Below are positions 14,453 through 23,032 of a stretch of 35,395 nt of DNA, one piece after another. Location of the stretch: the NCBI GenBank assembly GCA_007692485.1, contig REBY01000079.1:1-35395 (forward strand). Reading direction: 5' to 3'. Both the position numbers and the translations under genes were made by a program. The DNA is from Pseudomonadaceae bacterium. Lineage in GTDB: Bacteria > Pseudomonadota > Gammaproteobacteria > Pseudomonadales > Pseudomonadaceae. The notes under the pieces were generated by a model, which worked only from the letters and a program-made list of their open reading frames with translations, made no database searches and was not told the origin of the DNA. Each line of letters begins with the position of its first letter. Position 1 is the stretch's first letter.

Positions 14453-15988
14453 ATGACCAAGCCGGTGATCGCCGATAATAAGCCAGTCAAGCAACAGCTT
14501 ACCAAGGGTGAGGAATACTTTTTCTGCACCTGTGGTCGCTCCAAGGATCAGCCGTTTTGTGACGGTTCTCACGCCGATACGGGCTTCACACCAAAAAGTT
14601 TTGTTGCCGAGGAAACCGGCGAGGCTTGGCTGTGCCAGTGCAAACACACCGGTGATGCGCCTTTCTGTGATGGGTCGCATAAAGCATTTGCTGACCAACA
14701 GGTGGGTGAAGAAGGGCCTGGCGATAAAGAGGATGACAAACTTATTGCCAAGGCGACGGCCGAAGAGCCGACAGTCGAGTTTATCCATCAACTGGCCCGC
14801 GAAGGTCTGAAAGGGGTTGGCCCGCACGGGCCGGTCTCAGCGATGGGTGTGCCGCGGCACAGTTTGCCCGACTGGGATGATCTGCAGTTGATGGTGGCGC
14901 AACTGGCCAGTCGCCCGTTAATGGAAGATGAGCCGGTAGTGACCGAGCTGGTTATTGGCCCGGAAGCGAAGAAGCCACTGACGCTAGATATCCCTTTACT
15001 GGTTTCGGACATGTCCTTCGGGGCCTTGTCTGAAGAGGCCAAGGTCGCTCTGGCCAAAGGTGCTGAATTGGCGGGTACCGGTATTTGCTCGGGCGAGGGC
15101 GGTATGTTGCCGGAAGAGCAGCAGGCTAACTCGCGCTATTTTTACGAGCTGGGCAGTGCCCTGTACGGTTACAGCGAAGCCCAGTTGAGCAAGGTGCAGG
15201 CGTTCCACTTCAAGGGCGGCCAAGCGGCCAAGACGGGTACGGGCGGTCATCTGCCGGCAAACAAGAATGTGGGCAAGATTGCCGAGGTGCGTAACCTTAA
15301 AGAGGGTATGTCGGCCGTATCACCACCCACATTCAAGGATCTCAGCACCGTTGCGGATTTCAAGCGTTTTGCTGATCGGGTGCGCGAGGTCACGGGCGGC
15401 ATACCGATTGGTTTCAAATTGAGTGCCAACCATATTGAGCAGGATATCCAGTTTGCCCTGGATGCTGGCGCCGATTACATCATTCTGGATGGCCGCGGCG
15501 GTGGGACGGGTGCGTCCCCGGAGATGTTCCGTGACCATATCAGCGTACCAACTATCCCTGCGCTGGCCCGGGCCCGACGCTACCTGGACAAGCAGAAAGC
15601 CAGTGGCCGGGTAACCCTGATTGTGACGGGTGGTTTGCGAGTACCCATGGACTTCGTCAAGGCGCTGGCCTTGGGTGCCGATGGTGTCGCGCTGGCTAAC
15701 AGCGCAATCCAGGCGGTTGGCTGTGTCGGCGCGCGTATGTGCCATACCAACAACTGCCCTGCCGGGATTGCTACCCAGCGGGAGGATTTACGCAAACGTC
15801 TGAACGTGGACGCGTCGGCTAAACAGCTGCAGACCTTTCTGCAGTCATCGACTGAGCTGATGCAGGTCATGGCGCGTGCTTGCGGGCATCATGCCTTGAG
15901 TGATTTCAACTCACGTGATCTGGCGACCTGGCACCGCGAGATGGCTCTGTTGTCCGGGGTTGAGTACGCGGGCCTGAGCAAGCTCTGA
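14453..15988 (+). CDS. Double CDGSH iron-sulfur / glutamate-synthase FMN-domain fusion protein
   Basis: A 511-residue fusion. The N-terminus carries two CDGSH [2Fe-2S] sites: C25, C27, C36, H40 and C61, C63, C72, H76, each ending CDGSH. Residues from about 120 on are the FMN-binding domain of the glutamate synthase large subunit, with SDMSFGALSEEAK, GTGGHLPANKN, LDGRGGGTGASP and the [3Fe-4S] motif C424-x5-C430-x4-C435. There is no N-terminal glutaminase domain, so it cannot take ammonia from glutamine in cis. Such stand-alone FMN domains occur in many bacteria and archaea, with mostly unproven substrates. The CDGSH sites suggest that it accepts single electrons or senses redox or iron state. 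AAGGG about 8 bases before the ATG. Confidence 0.9.
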   Translation: MTKPVIADNKPVKQQLTKGEEYFFCTCGRSKDQPFCDGSHADTGFTPKSFVAEETGEAWLCQCKHTGDAPFCDGSHKAFADQQVGEEGPGDKEDDKLIAKATAEEPTVEFIHQLAREGLKGVGPHGPVSAMGVPRHSLPDWDDLQLMVAQLASRPLMEDEPVVTELVIGPEAKKPLTLDIPLLVSDMSFGALSEEAKVALAKGAELAGTGICSGEGGMLPEEQQANSRYFYELGSALYGYSEAQLSKVQAFHFKGGQAAKTGTGGHLPANKNVGKIAEVRNLKEGMSAVSPPTFKDLSTVADFKRFADRVREVTGGIPIGFKLSANHIEQDIQFALDAGADYIILDGRGGGTGASPEMFRDHISVPTIPALARARRYLDKQKASGRVTLIVTGGLRVPMDFVKALALGADGVALANSAIQAVGCVGARMCHTNNCPAGIATQREDLRKRLNVDASAKQLQTFLQSSTELMQVMARACGHHALSDFNSRDLATWHREMALLSGVEYAGLSKL

Positions 15989-16030
15989 GCTGTTTACTGA
16001 CTGGTCTGGAAAGACCCGGCAATGAATTCT

Positions 16031-16053
16031 CTGTGCGGCCTGTCGCCGCACAG
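16031..16053 (+). terminator. Hairpin after the CDGSH-glutamate synthase gene
   Basis: CTGTGCGGC (16031-16039) and GCCGCACAG (16045-16053) form a perfect 9-bp stem with a 5-base loop, 43 bases after the stop codon. The following sequence is only mildly T-rich, so this is a probable but not a textbook intrinsic terminator. Confidence 0.6.
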
Positions 16054-16118
16054 TCACTTGCTTGTGTCATGCTGTTGGCAATCAGAAGCAATGTAAAGAA
16101 CACCCAAAGGATATGCCA

Positions 16119-16985
16119 ATGAGCGGTAACACGTACACACCACCTCGGGTCTGGACCTGGGATTCCGAGGGTGGCGGAAAATTTGCCAGTATTAACCGGC
16201 CGATCGCCGGTGCTACCCATGAGCAGGACTTGCCGGTTGGCGAGCACCCCTTTCAGCTGTATTCGTTGGCCACGCCGAACGGGGTCAAAGTCACCATTAT
16301 GTTGGAAGAGCTGCTCGAGCTGGGTTACACCGAAGCGGAATACGATGCTCATTTGATCAAAATCATGGAGGGTGAGCAGTTCAGTAGCGGTTTTGTCGGC
16401 GTGAATCCCAATTCGAAAATTCCGGCTCTGCTGGACTTCAGTGTCGAGCCGCCGCAGCGGGTCTTCGAGTCTGGAGCCATTTTGCTCTATCTGGCGGAAA
16501 AGTTTGGTGCCTTTATGCCAAAGGATCACCCTGGGCGAACTGAGTGTCTGTCCTGGCTGTTCTGGCAGATGGGTAGCGCGCCGATTCTGGGTGGTGGCTT
16601 TGGTCACTTTTATGCCTATGCGCCGGAAAAGTACGAATACCCGATCAATCGCTACACCATGGAAATCAAGCGTCAGTTGGATGTGCTGGATCGTCATCTG
16701 GCCGAGCATGAATATATCGCGGGCAGCGAATACAGCATTGCCGATACGGCGATCTGGCCCTGGTATGGCGCACTGGTCACCAATAAGGTCTATGAGGCCG
16801 CTGAGTTCCTGGATGCTGCCAGTTACACGCACTTGCAACGTTGGACGCAACTGATCGACGCGCGCCCTGCAGTGCAGCGTGGCCGTATGGTCAACCGCAC
16901 TTGGGGCAAGCCGGAAGAGCAGTTGCCCGAGCGCCACCACGCCAGTGACTTCCGTTCGCGTACCCAGGACAAGTTGGATAAGTAG
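16119..16985 (+). CDS. yghU: Glutathione-dependent disulfide-bond oxidoreductase, YghU-type
   Basis: A 288-residue Nu-class glutathione transferase-like enzyme. From memory it aligns nearly end to end with E. coli YghU: the N-terminal extension VWTWDSEGGGKFASINRP, then LPVGEHPFQLYSLATPNG, the glutathione-site turn GFVGVNPNSKIPAL, the FESGAILLYLAEKFG helix, and the C-terminal GRMVNRTWG and HDASDF-like (HHASDF) elements. The family binds two glutathione molecules and reduces disulfides or organic hydroperoxides in the cytoplasm. I start at the ATG at 16119 (MSGNTY), which AAAGG precedes by 8 bases and which matches the YghU start; the open frame upstream is not translated in that view. Confidence 0.92.
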   Translation: MSGNTYTPPRVWTWDSEGGGKFASINRPIAGATHEQDLPVGEHPFQLYSLATPNGVKVTIMLEELLELGYTEAEYDAHLIKIMEGEQFSSGFVGVNPNSKIPALLDFSVEPPQRVFESGAILLYLAEKFGAFMPKDHPGRTECLSWLFWQMGSAPILGGGFGHFYAYAPEKYEYPINRYTMEIKRQLDVLDRHLAEHEYIAGSEYSIADTAIWPWYGALVTNKVYEAAEFLDAASYTHLQRWTQLIDARPAVQRGRMVNRTWGKPEEQLPERHHASDFRSRTQDKLDK

Positions 16986-17095
16986 CACGTGCGGCCGGCT
17001 GCCTGGACTGCACTGGGAGCTGGAAGCCCGGCCAAGCTGCGTTTATGCTGGCAAGCTTATTCATTACCTGCCTGCCGGGCAGCAAGGACGCTGGC

Positions 17096-18226
17096 GTGAC
17101 GAGTGACAACCCTGTGCATGAACTCTTTGGTATGCCACATTCGCTGTATAGCGGGATTGCGCGCGCTTACTTGCGCACCCAAGGTATTGCCTATCGCGAG
17201 CTGGGGACACGTCACCCACGTTTTGCTGCCGAGATACTGCCGGTCACCCGGCGTAGTATTATACCGGTGCTGCGCAGCGCCGAGGGAGACGTGGTTCAGG
17301 ATAGCCTGGATATCATCGATCACTTCGAGGCGCGCGGGGTGCCGTACCCTGCCTACCCAGAGGGCCCCTTGCAGTGCATTCTTGCCATGCTGCTGCAGTA
17401 TTATGGCGTCCAGAGCATGCTGCGCCACGCGATGCATTTCCGTTGGTCTTTTTTGGCTGAGCAGGAAGATTTCATTCGCCATGCGTTTGCCAGTGCCCTG
17501 GGAGCAGAACTGGCTGAAGATGTTATGCAGCGGATGCAGTCCTACCTGCCGGGCCTTGGTGTGACCCCCGATACAGCACCGCTGATCGAAGCTTCATACC
17601 GGGATTTGCTGTACCTGCTCAATACCCATCTGGCACAGCACCCCTATCTGTTTGGCGGCCGCCCCTCGATTGCCGACTACGGGCTGATCGGCCCGCTTTA
17701 TGCGCATCTGGGCCGTGATCCGGTGCCGGCGGGCATTATGAAAACCACGGCCCCCTGGGTGTACCGTTGGGTGGAGCGGATGCTGGCGCCGGGGCTGGAT
17801 GTAGTCGAGTTTGCGGATTACGGCACAGGTTTTTTTGCCGATGATACGGTTGCTGACACCTTGGCGCCGGTACTGGCTCACGTTGCTGCAGAAGTCTTCC
17901 CGGAACTGACTGATAAACTGGCCTTTCTGGATGCTTGGGTGTCTAACAACCAGCCGACAGATGGCCAGCCGGTTGGCGCCAAGCCGCATCAGCGGCATGT
18001 TGGCCAAGTGCAGACACAATTTCGTGGCGTGCCGATTCAGGCGGGCGTTGAACCCTATTTGTTGTACCTGTTGCAGCGCGCTACTGATGTGTTGTACGGC
18101 CTGCCAGCTGCTGAGCAGGAGCGGGTGCAGGCCGCTTTGCACGCCTATGGGTTGGCTGCTGCCGTGCCGGCGCCGCGCGATTACCGAGTTGGCCGGGTAG
18201 GGCAGTTGGAGGTCTGGCTGCGTTAA
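17096..18226 (+). CDS. Long glutathione S-transferase-like protein
   Basis: A 376-residue protein whose N-terminal part has a thioredoxin-like GST fold (FGMPHSLYSGIARAYLRTQG, then TRRSIIPVLRSAEGDVVQDS, the glutathione-site region). It is followed by an all-helical GST C-domain with the N-capping element GRPSIADYGLIGPLYAHL. About 130 further residues follow that ordinary 200-230-residue GSTs lack. The catalytic Ser/Tyr/Cys is not obvious; Ser and Tyr in PHSLYS are candidates. The GTG at 17096 has AAGGA 7 bases ahead; the upstream in-frame ATG at 17045 has no ribosome site. It lies 110 bases after yghU. Its TAA overlaps that of the convergent regulator gene. Confidence 0.8.
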   Translation: MTSDNPVHELFGMPHSLYSGIARAYLRTQGIAYRELGTRHPRFAAEILPVTRRSIIPVLRSAEGDVVQDSLDIIDHFEARGVPYPAYPEGPLQCILAMLLQYYGVQSMLRHAMHFRWSFLAEQEDFIRHAFASALGAELAEDVMQRMQSYLPGLGVTPDTAPLIEASYRDLLYLLNTHLAQHPYLFGGRPSIADYGLIGPLYAHLGRDPVPAGIMKTTAPWVYRWVERMLAPGLDVVEFADYGTGFFADDTVADTLAPVLAHVAAEVFPELTDKLAFLDAWVSNNQPTDGQPVGAKPHQRHVGQVQTQFRGVPIQAGVEPYLLYLLQRATDVLYGLPAAEQERVQAALHAYGLAAAVPAPRDYRVGRVGQLEVWLR

Positions 18227-19650
18227 TGGCCAGCGAGCTGGCCGGCCAGTTCGCCCAGCCGGTGGACCGCCTGCTGCACGGTTGCGTCCACTGGTTGACC
18301 GGTATTCAACCTCAGGTAGTTGAAGTGCCGTGGCCCGGCAGAAAAAACATTGCCGGGAAAAATATGAATGCGTTCGGCCATGGCCTGGGTAAAAAGAACG
18401 CGTGAGTCGATATGTTGCGGCAAGCCTATCCAAAGCGCACAGCCACCGGCTGGCTGAGTAATATAAGTGCCAGGTGGAAAGCTGTCGGCCACGGCGTGAG
18501 ACATGGCGCGACTCTGTTTGGCCAGTTGCTGGCGCAGCTGGTCGAGGTGCCGCGCATAAAAGCCGCTTTCCATAAGCCGTGCCATGAGTAACTGTGGTGC
18601 GCTTGCAGTGGTGATGCTGCTGATCTGCTTGAGTTCGCGCAGGCGTTTGTGAAAGCGCCCGGGGGCTACCCAGCCCAGACGCAAGCCGGGCATCAGGGTT
18701 TTCGAGAAGCTGCTGCAGTAAATTACCAGGCCATCACGGTCCCAGGCTTTGATGGGCAGGCTGTCACCGGCAAAACAGGTATCTCCCCAGACATCGTTTT
18801 CAATAATCGGAATGTCGTAATGGCTGGCTAATTCGACCAGTCGTTGCTTGCGTTCGGCCGGCATGCAGAAACCCAATGGATTTTGCGCGTTGGCCGAAAT
18901 CAGGCAAGCGGCTACCTGGCCGCGCTTGAAAGCCTGTTCCAGAGAGTACAGACATAGCCCGTCGCGGGCATGGGTGGGGATTTCCAGCGCGCGGCGGCGC
19001 AATACATCCAGCGCGACCAGGGAGCCGTAATAGGTCGGTGTCTCAACTGCGACCGTATCGCCGCGTCGCGTGACACTGCGCAGCGCCAGCTCAATGGCTT
19101 CCATGCAGCCATTGGTGACCACAATGTCACCATGACTGATGGGCGCCGGATACTTCAGGCTGCGGTGAGATATCTGGTGGGTAAAGGATTCGAGCCCATG
19201 TGGGTGGCAATAATCCCATGCTTGCCGAGCATGGTTGCGCGTGATTTCACGCAGGGTGCGCATAACCCGCTCAACCGGCATGATATCGCTGGAAGGAAGA
19301 GCAATGCCGAGACGCACCAGGTTGTTTTCGACGTGGGGCTCCATGAAGTGCAGGATGTCTTCACTGAGTGAGACCTCGACGGGTAACAGAGGAAAGCTGA
19401 GGACTTCGGCCAAGCGTGTCTGGCCGGGAGGTGTTGCATGCACGAACACCCCTGAACGCGGGCGGATTTCGATATAGCCGTCGGTTTCCAGTTGGCGAAA
19501 GCATTGCACGACGGTGTTAACGCTGACGCCGAACATCTGGCTGAGTTGGCGCACTGAGGGTAAGCGTTCGCCGGCGCTGTAGCAGCCGGTGCGAATATGC
19601 TGGCGCAACTGCTCGCTGATACTTTCGTAGAGATAGTGCTCGTGGGCCAT
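18223..19650 (-). CDS. MocR-type GntR/aminotransferase-like transcriptional regulator
   Basis: A 475-residue regulator. Residues 1-75 are a GntR winged helix (YESISEQLRQHIRTG, RLPSVRQLSQMFGVSVNTV, DGYIEIRPRSGVFV). Residues ~110-475 are a fold-type-I aminotransferase domain with the PLP lysine K317 in SSFSKTLMPGLRLGW and the conserved NDVWGD motif. MocR proteins bind PLP and often an amino acid to switch genes of vitamin B6, GABA or amino-acid metabolism. Here no neighbour is an obvious target: trmA lies upstream on the same strand and the GST gene is convergent. The gene has its own promoter (19711-19740). Confidence 0.9.
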   Translation of the reverse strand: MAHEHYLYESISEQLRQHIRTGCYSAGERLPSVRQLSQMFGVSVNTVVQCFRQLETDGYIEIRPRSGVFVHATPPGQTRLAEVLSFPLLPVEVSLSEDILHFMEPHVENNLVRLGIALPSSDIMPVERVMRTLREITRNHARQAWDYCHPHGLESFTHQISHRSLKYPAPISHGDIVVTNGCMEAIELALRSVTRRGDTVAVETPTYYGSLVALDVLRRRALEIPTHARDGLCLYSLEQAFKRGQVAACLISANAQNPLGFCMPAERKQRLVELASHYDIPIIENDVWGDTCFAGDSLPIKAWDRDGLVIYCSSFSKTLMPGLRLGWVAPGRFHKRLRELKQISSITTASAPQLLMARLMESGFYARHLDQLRQQLAKQSRAMSHAVADSFPPGTYITQPAGGCALWIGLPQHIDSRVLFTQAMAERIHIFPGNVFSAGPRHFNYLRLNTGQPVDATVQQAVHRLGELAGQLAGH

Positions 19651-19710
19651 GGGTGCACTCGCCCGGCGGGCCGGGACTGCTCAGGTACATTATTGTTATT
19701 GGCTGTGAGC

Positions 19711-19740
19711 AGTATAGGCAGCACTTGCCAGATGCGCCAA
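19711..19740 (-). promoter_or_regulatory. Sigma-70-type promoter of the MocR-type gene
   Basis: On the reverse strand, TTGGCG (19735-19740), an 18-base spacer and TATACT (19711-19716) lie in the 116-base gap after trmA. This would start transcription about 55 bases before the regulator ATG. Confidence 0.5.
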
Positions 19741-19766
19741 TCTGGTGCGAGCTGGGGCGTGACAGT

Positions 19767-20852
19767 CTAGCGGCGCTGCAGCAAAACCCCGGACTCCATA
19801 TGATGGGTGTAGGGGAACTGGTCGAACAAAGCGCAGCGCACTACTCGGTGGGTGGCGTCGAGTTCGGCCAGATTGGCGGCCAGGGTTTCCGGGTTGCAAG
19901 AGATATACAGAATGCGCTCGTAGCCTTTGACCAGCTCGAGCGTGGCCGGGTCGAGACCGGCGCGTGGCGGGTCGACAAATACGGTAGAAAAGTCGAAGCC
20001 GTCCAGGTCAATGCCCTGCAAGCGGCGAAACTCACGCACGCCGGTCAGTGCCTGGGTGACTTCTTCGCTGGCCAGTCGCACCAGGGTGACGTTGTCCACA
20101 CCATTGTTGGCCAGGTTGTCCAAGGCGGCATAGACCGAACGTTTGGCCAATTCGGTGGCTAGCACGCGGCGGAAGCGGGTCGACAGTGGCAAGGTAAAGT
20201 TGCCATTGCCGCAATAGAGCTCCAGCAGGTCGCGTTGATCATGACCGGCGGCATCCAGCGCCCAGCCGAGCATTTGTTGATTGACTGCGCCGTTGGGCTG
20301 GGTGAAGCCACCTTCAACCTGTTGATAGCGCCATTGCCGGCCATCAACGTCCAGGCATTCGGTAATGTAGTCTTGGCCAAGCACGCGTTTGCGTCCGCGG
20401 CTGCGGCCAATCAGTTGGATATCCAGTTGTGCGGCCAGTTCGCGTGCCGGTGCGTCCCAGTCCTCATCCAGTGGCCGGTGATAGCACAGGGTGACCAGCG
20501 CTTCACCGGAGAGGGTGGTGAGAAACTCGACCTGAAACAGCTTGCGCCCGAGGACGGGGTCGGCCTTGCAGGCATCGAGCAAGGGCCCCATCAGTTGATT
20601 GATACGCTGGCTGGCGATCGGTAGTTGCGTCAACAGAATGGGTTGGCGTTTGTCACCGCGCTCGAACATGGCGTAATGCGGTGTACCCTTTTCGTACCAG
20701 AGGCGAAATTCCGCGCGCAGGCGGAAGTGCTCCGGCGGCGAGGCAAATACCTCGGGCTCTGGCGCGGCAAAGGGGTGCAGCAAGTCGACCAGGCGTTGGC
20801 GTTTGGCCTCGAGCTGGAGAGTGTATTGGCTGGGATCGAATGCAGTACTCAT
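19767..20852 (-). CDS. trmA: tRNA (uracil-5-)-methyltransferase TrmA
   Basis: A 361-residue SAM-dependent enzyme that makes ribothymidine (m5U54) in the T-loop of tRNAs. The N-terminal region holds [16 protein letters not shown]. The SAM-binding motif is [17 protein letters not shown], followed by [10 protein letters not shown]. The catalytic nucleophile is C319 in YISCNPETL, and the base is E353 in HHMESGVL. Length and motifs match E. coli TrmA throughout. It lacks the extra N-terminal TRAM and Fe-S domains of RlmD. Its ATG overlaps by one base the TGA of the purine permease gene upstream (TGATG), so translation of the two is probably coupled. Confidence 0.95.
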   Translation of the reverse strand: MSTAFDPSQYTLQLEAKRQRLVDLLHPFAAPEPEVFASPPEHFRLRAEFRLWYEKGTPHYAMFERGDKRQPILLTQLPIASQRINQLMGPLLDACKADPVLGRKLFQVEFLTTLSGEALVTLCYHRPLDEDWDAPARELAAQLDIQLIGRSRGRKRVLGQDYITECLDVDGRQWRYQQVEGGFTQPNGAVNQQMLGWALDAAGHDQRDLLELYCGNGNFTLPLSTRFRRVLATELAKRSVYAALDNLANNGVDNVTLVRLASEEVTQALTGVREFRRLQGIDLDGFDFSTVFVDPPRAGLDPATLELVKGYERILYISCNPETLAANLAELDATHRVVRCALFDQFPYTHHMESGVLLQRR

Positions 20853-22144
20853 CAGTTAAAAAACGCCAGTTTGATGATAAACAGGGCCGACAGCGCATAC
20901 AGGCTGGGGTTGAGTTCGCGCCAACGGCCGGAGAGCAGTTTGATGGCCGTCCAGGTGATAAAGCCGATGGCGATACCGTGGGCAATCGAAAAAGTCAGCG
21001 GCATCATGATGGCCGTTACGACCACGGGTGCCGCTTCAGTCAGGTCTTCCCAGTCCACCTGTACCAGCCCGCCGGTCATCAGCACGGCAACAAACAGCAA
21101 TGCGGGGGCGGTGGCAAAGGCGGGCACCGCCGTAGCCAGTGGCGAGAGAAACAGGCACAGCAGGAAGAGCACGGCAACCACGCAGGCCGTCAGACCGGTG
21201 CGCCCGCCGGCCGAGGTGCCGGCCGCTGACTCGATGTAGCTGGTGGTGGTTGAGGTGCCGAGGAATGAACCGGCCATAGTCGCAGTACTGTCAGCGACCA
21301 GCGCGCGCCCGAGGCGTGGCATGCGCCCGTTTTCATCCAGCAGGTTGGCGCGTTGGGCGACGCCGATCAGGGTGCCCGAGGTGTCGAACAAGTCAACAAA
21401 CAGGAAGGCAAAAACGACGCTGAGCAGACCAATTTCAAAGGCGCCGCGCAAGTCCAGCTGCATGAACGTCGGCGCCAGGCTGGGCGGGGCCGAGACGACG
21501 CCGGTGGCCTGGCTCAGGCCTAGCAGCAGGCTGATACCGGTGATTACCAGAATGCCAATCATGACGGCGCCGGTGATCCGCTTATAGGCCAGTGCAACAA
21601 TGAGCACGAAACCCAGTGCAGCCAGAACAGGGGCCGGTTGGGTCATGTCACCGAGACTGACCATGGTTGCATCGTGCGGTACCACAATGCCGGCGTTTTT
21701 CAGTGCGATCAGGGCGAGAAACAGACCGATGCCGGCGGCGATCGCTGAGCGTAGCGCCATGGGAATGCTATTGATGATCCACTCACGGACCTTGAAGATG
21801 CTGAGCAGGAAAAACAGAAAGCCGGAAAGGAAAACTGCGCCCAGTGCCACTTCCCAGCTGTAGCCCATGGAGCCGACCACGGTGTAACTGAAAAAGGCAT
21901 TCAGCCCCATGCCGGGGGCCAGGGCAATCGGGTAGTTGGCCCACAGCCCCATAATCAGGGTGCCCAGTGCGGCCGCCAGGCAGGTGGCGACAAATGCGGC
22001 GCCTGGATCAATCCCGGCATCAGCCATCATCGCCGGGTTGACGAAGATGATATAAGCCATGGTCAGGAAGGTGGTCAGACCGGCAATGATCTCGGTCTTG
22101 ATGTTGGTGCCATGCGCGCTGAGTTGAAAAAGTCGTTCCAGCAT
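20852..22144 (-). CDS. NCS2-family purine (adenine/hypoxanthine/guanine-type) permease
   Basis: A 430-residue inner-membrane transporter of the AzgA/PbuG branch of the NCS2 (nucleobase-cation symporter 2) family, probably importing a purine base with protons. Signature pieces are [21 protein letters not shown] in two overlapping blocks ([15 protein letters not shown]), [12 protein letters not shown], the [13 protein letters not shown] motif and [20 protein letters not shown]. About 12-14 helices are visible. The open frame begins at 22261, but the family N-terminus starts at the ATG at 22144 (MLERLFQL), which I use. The exact base transported cannot be fixed from sequence. The coding end overlaps the trmA start. 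Confidence 0.9.
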   Translation of the reverse strand: MLERLFQLSAHGTNIKTEIIAGLTTFLTMAYIIFVNPAMMADAGIDPGAAFVATCLAAALGTLIMGLWANYPIALAPGMGLNAFFSYTVVGSMGYSWEVALGAVFLSGFLFFLLSIFKVREWIINSIPMALRSAIAAGIGLFLALIALKNAGIVVPHDATMVSLGDMTQPAPVLAALGFVLIVALAYKRITGAVMIGILVITGISLLLGLSQATGVVSAPPSLAPTFMQLDLRGAFEIGLLSVVFAFLFVDLFDTSGTLIGVAQRANLLDENGRMPRLGRALVADSTATMAGSFLGTSTTTSYIESAAGTSAGGRTGLTACVVAVLFLLCLFLSPLATAVPAFATAPALLFVAVLMTGGLVQVDWEDLTEAAPVVVTAIMMPLTFSIAHGIAIGFITWTAIKLLSGRWRELNPSLYALSALFIIKLAFFN

Positions 22145-22304
22145 CGGGATAGCCTGTGGCAAATGAGTAGGGAAAACCGGCGATTTTAGCGCAAAATGTG
22201 GCTCAAAGGGGAGTGAATTACGCCTTTTGTGTTGCCATGGGGTGGGCAAAAGCGGCCGCATTGTGGCAGGCTTGGCGGTCTATTTTCCCAGGAGGCCTTG
22301 CCTT

Positions 22305-22913
22305 ATGAGCTTTGAAACCGAATCCCAGCGTGTCAGTTACGGCATTGGCCGCCAGATGGGCGACCAGTTGGCCAGCAGCAACATCCCCGATCTGGATCTT
22401 GATGGTGTGGCCGCGGGTCTGCGTGATGCCTTCAATCAGCTGCCCAGCCAAGTGGCAGAAGCTGATTTGCAGGCTGCTTTCCAGAGCTTGCAGGCTAAAA
22501 TGCAAGCCCAGGCTGATCAGGCGGCTGGCGCCATGCGTCAGGCTGGCGAAGAGTTTCTCGCAGAAAATGCCAAGCGCGAAGGCGTGGTAACCCTGGCTTC
22601 CGGCCTGCAATATGAAGTAGTGAACGCCGGTACGGGCGCCACTCCCAGCGCCAGCTCGACGGTACAGACCCACTATGAAGGCACCTTGATCAATGGCGAC
22701 GTGTTTGATTCTTCATACAAGCGCGGCCAGCCGGCTGAATTCCCGGTAGGTGGCGTGATTGCCGGCTGGACCGAGGCGCTGCAGCTGATGCAGGAAGGTG
22801 CCAAATGGCGCTTGTTTATTCCCTCTGACCTGGCCTATGGCGAGCGTGCTGCCGGCAGTATTCCGCCGCACAGTACTCTGGTATTCGATATCGAGCTGCT
22901 CAAAGTACTCTGA
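22305..22913 (+). CDS. fklB: FKBP-type peptidyl-prolyl isomerase, FKBP22 (FklB)-type
   Basis: A 202-residue peptidyl-prolyl cis-trans isomerase. The N-terminal helical dimerisation part (SYGIGRQMGDQLA to the Gln/Ala-rich helix near residue 75) precedes the FKBP domain, which holds VQTHYEGTLINGDVFDSSYKRG, FPVGGVIAGWTEAL, WRLFIPSDLAYGERAAGS and HSTLVFDIELLKV, all typical active-site blocks. No signal peptide is seen, so it resembles cytoplasmic FklB more than periplasmic FkpA/Mip. AGGAGG (22290-22295) is 9 bases before the ATG at 22305; the longer open frame upstream is not used. It is divergent from the purine permease gene. Confidence 0.92.
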   Translation: MSFETESQRVSYGIGRQMGDQLASSNIPDLDLDGVAAGLRDAFNQLPSQVAEADLQAAFQSLQAKMQAQADQAAGAMRQAGEEFLAENAKREGVVTLASGLQYEVVNAGTGATPSASSTVQTHYEGTLINGDVFDSSYKRGQPAEFPVGGVIAGWTEALQLMQEGAKWRLFIPSDLAYGERAAGSIPPHSTLVFDIELLKVL

Positions 22914-22928
22914 TTTCGGCTGATCAAT

Positions 22929-22963
22929 ACCCTTGCACGCCGCCATGAGGCGGATGCAAGGGT
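22929..22963 (+). terminator. Strong hairpin after fklB
   Basis: ACCCTTGCA (22929-22937) pairs with TGCAAGGGT (22955-22963), and inside it CCGCC (22940-22944) with GGCGG (22949-22953), closing on a 4-base ATGA loop. It starts 15 bases after the stop codon. The U-tract is poor, so this could end transcription or protect the 3' end. Confidence 0.6.
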
Positions 22964-22973
22964 CGTCTGATTC

Positions 22974-23002
22974 TTGACAGCGCGAGGCCTGCCACCTAGC
23001 AT
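22974..23002 (+). promoter_or_regulatory. Sigma-70 promoter of ispB
   Basis: TTGACA (22974-22979), an exact 17-base spacer and TAGCAT (22997-23002) lie just before ispB. The predicted start at about 23009 gives a leader of roughly 24 bases. Confidence 0.7.
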
Positions 23003-23032
23003 GCCGCCAACCTTTCGGAAAATGTGCTGTCA

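Noticed and set aside
15906-16988. 360-codon reverse frame over yghU
   Set aside because: It lies antisense to a gene that aligns end to end with YghU; no family features and no ribosome site that would outweigh this.
20852-22261. N-terminal extension of the purine permease up to 22261
   Set aside because: The extra 39 residues are not hydrophobic or family-like, whereas the ATG at 22144 matches the usual family N-terminus.
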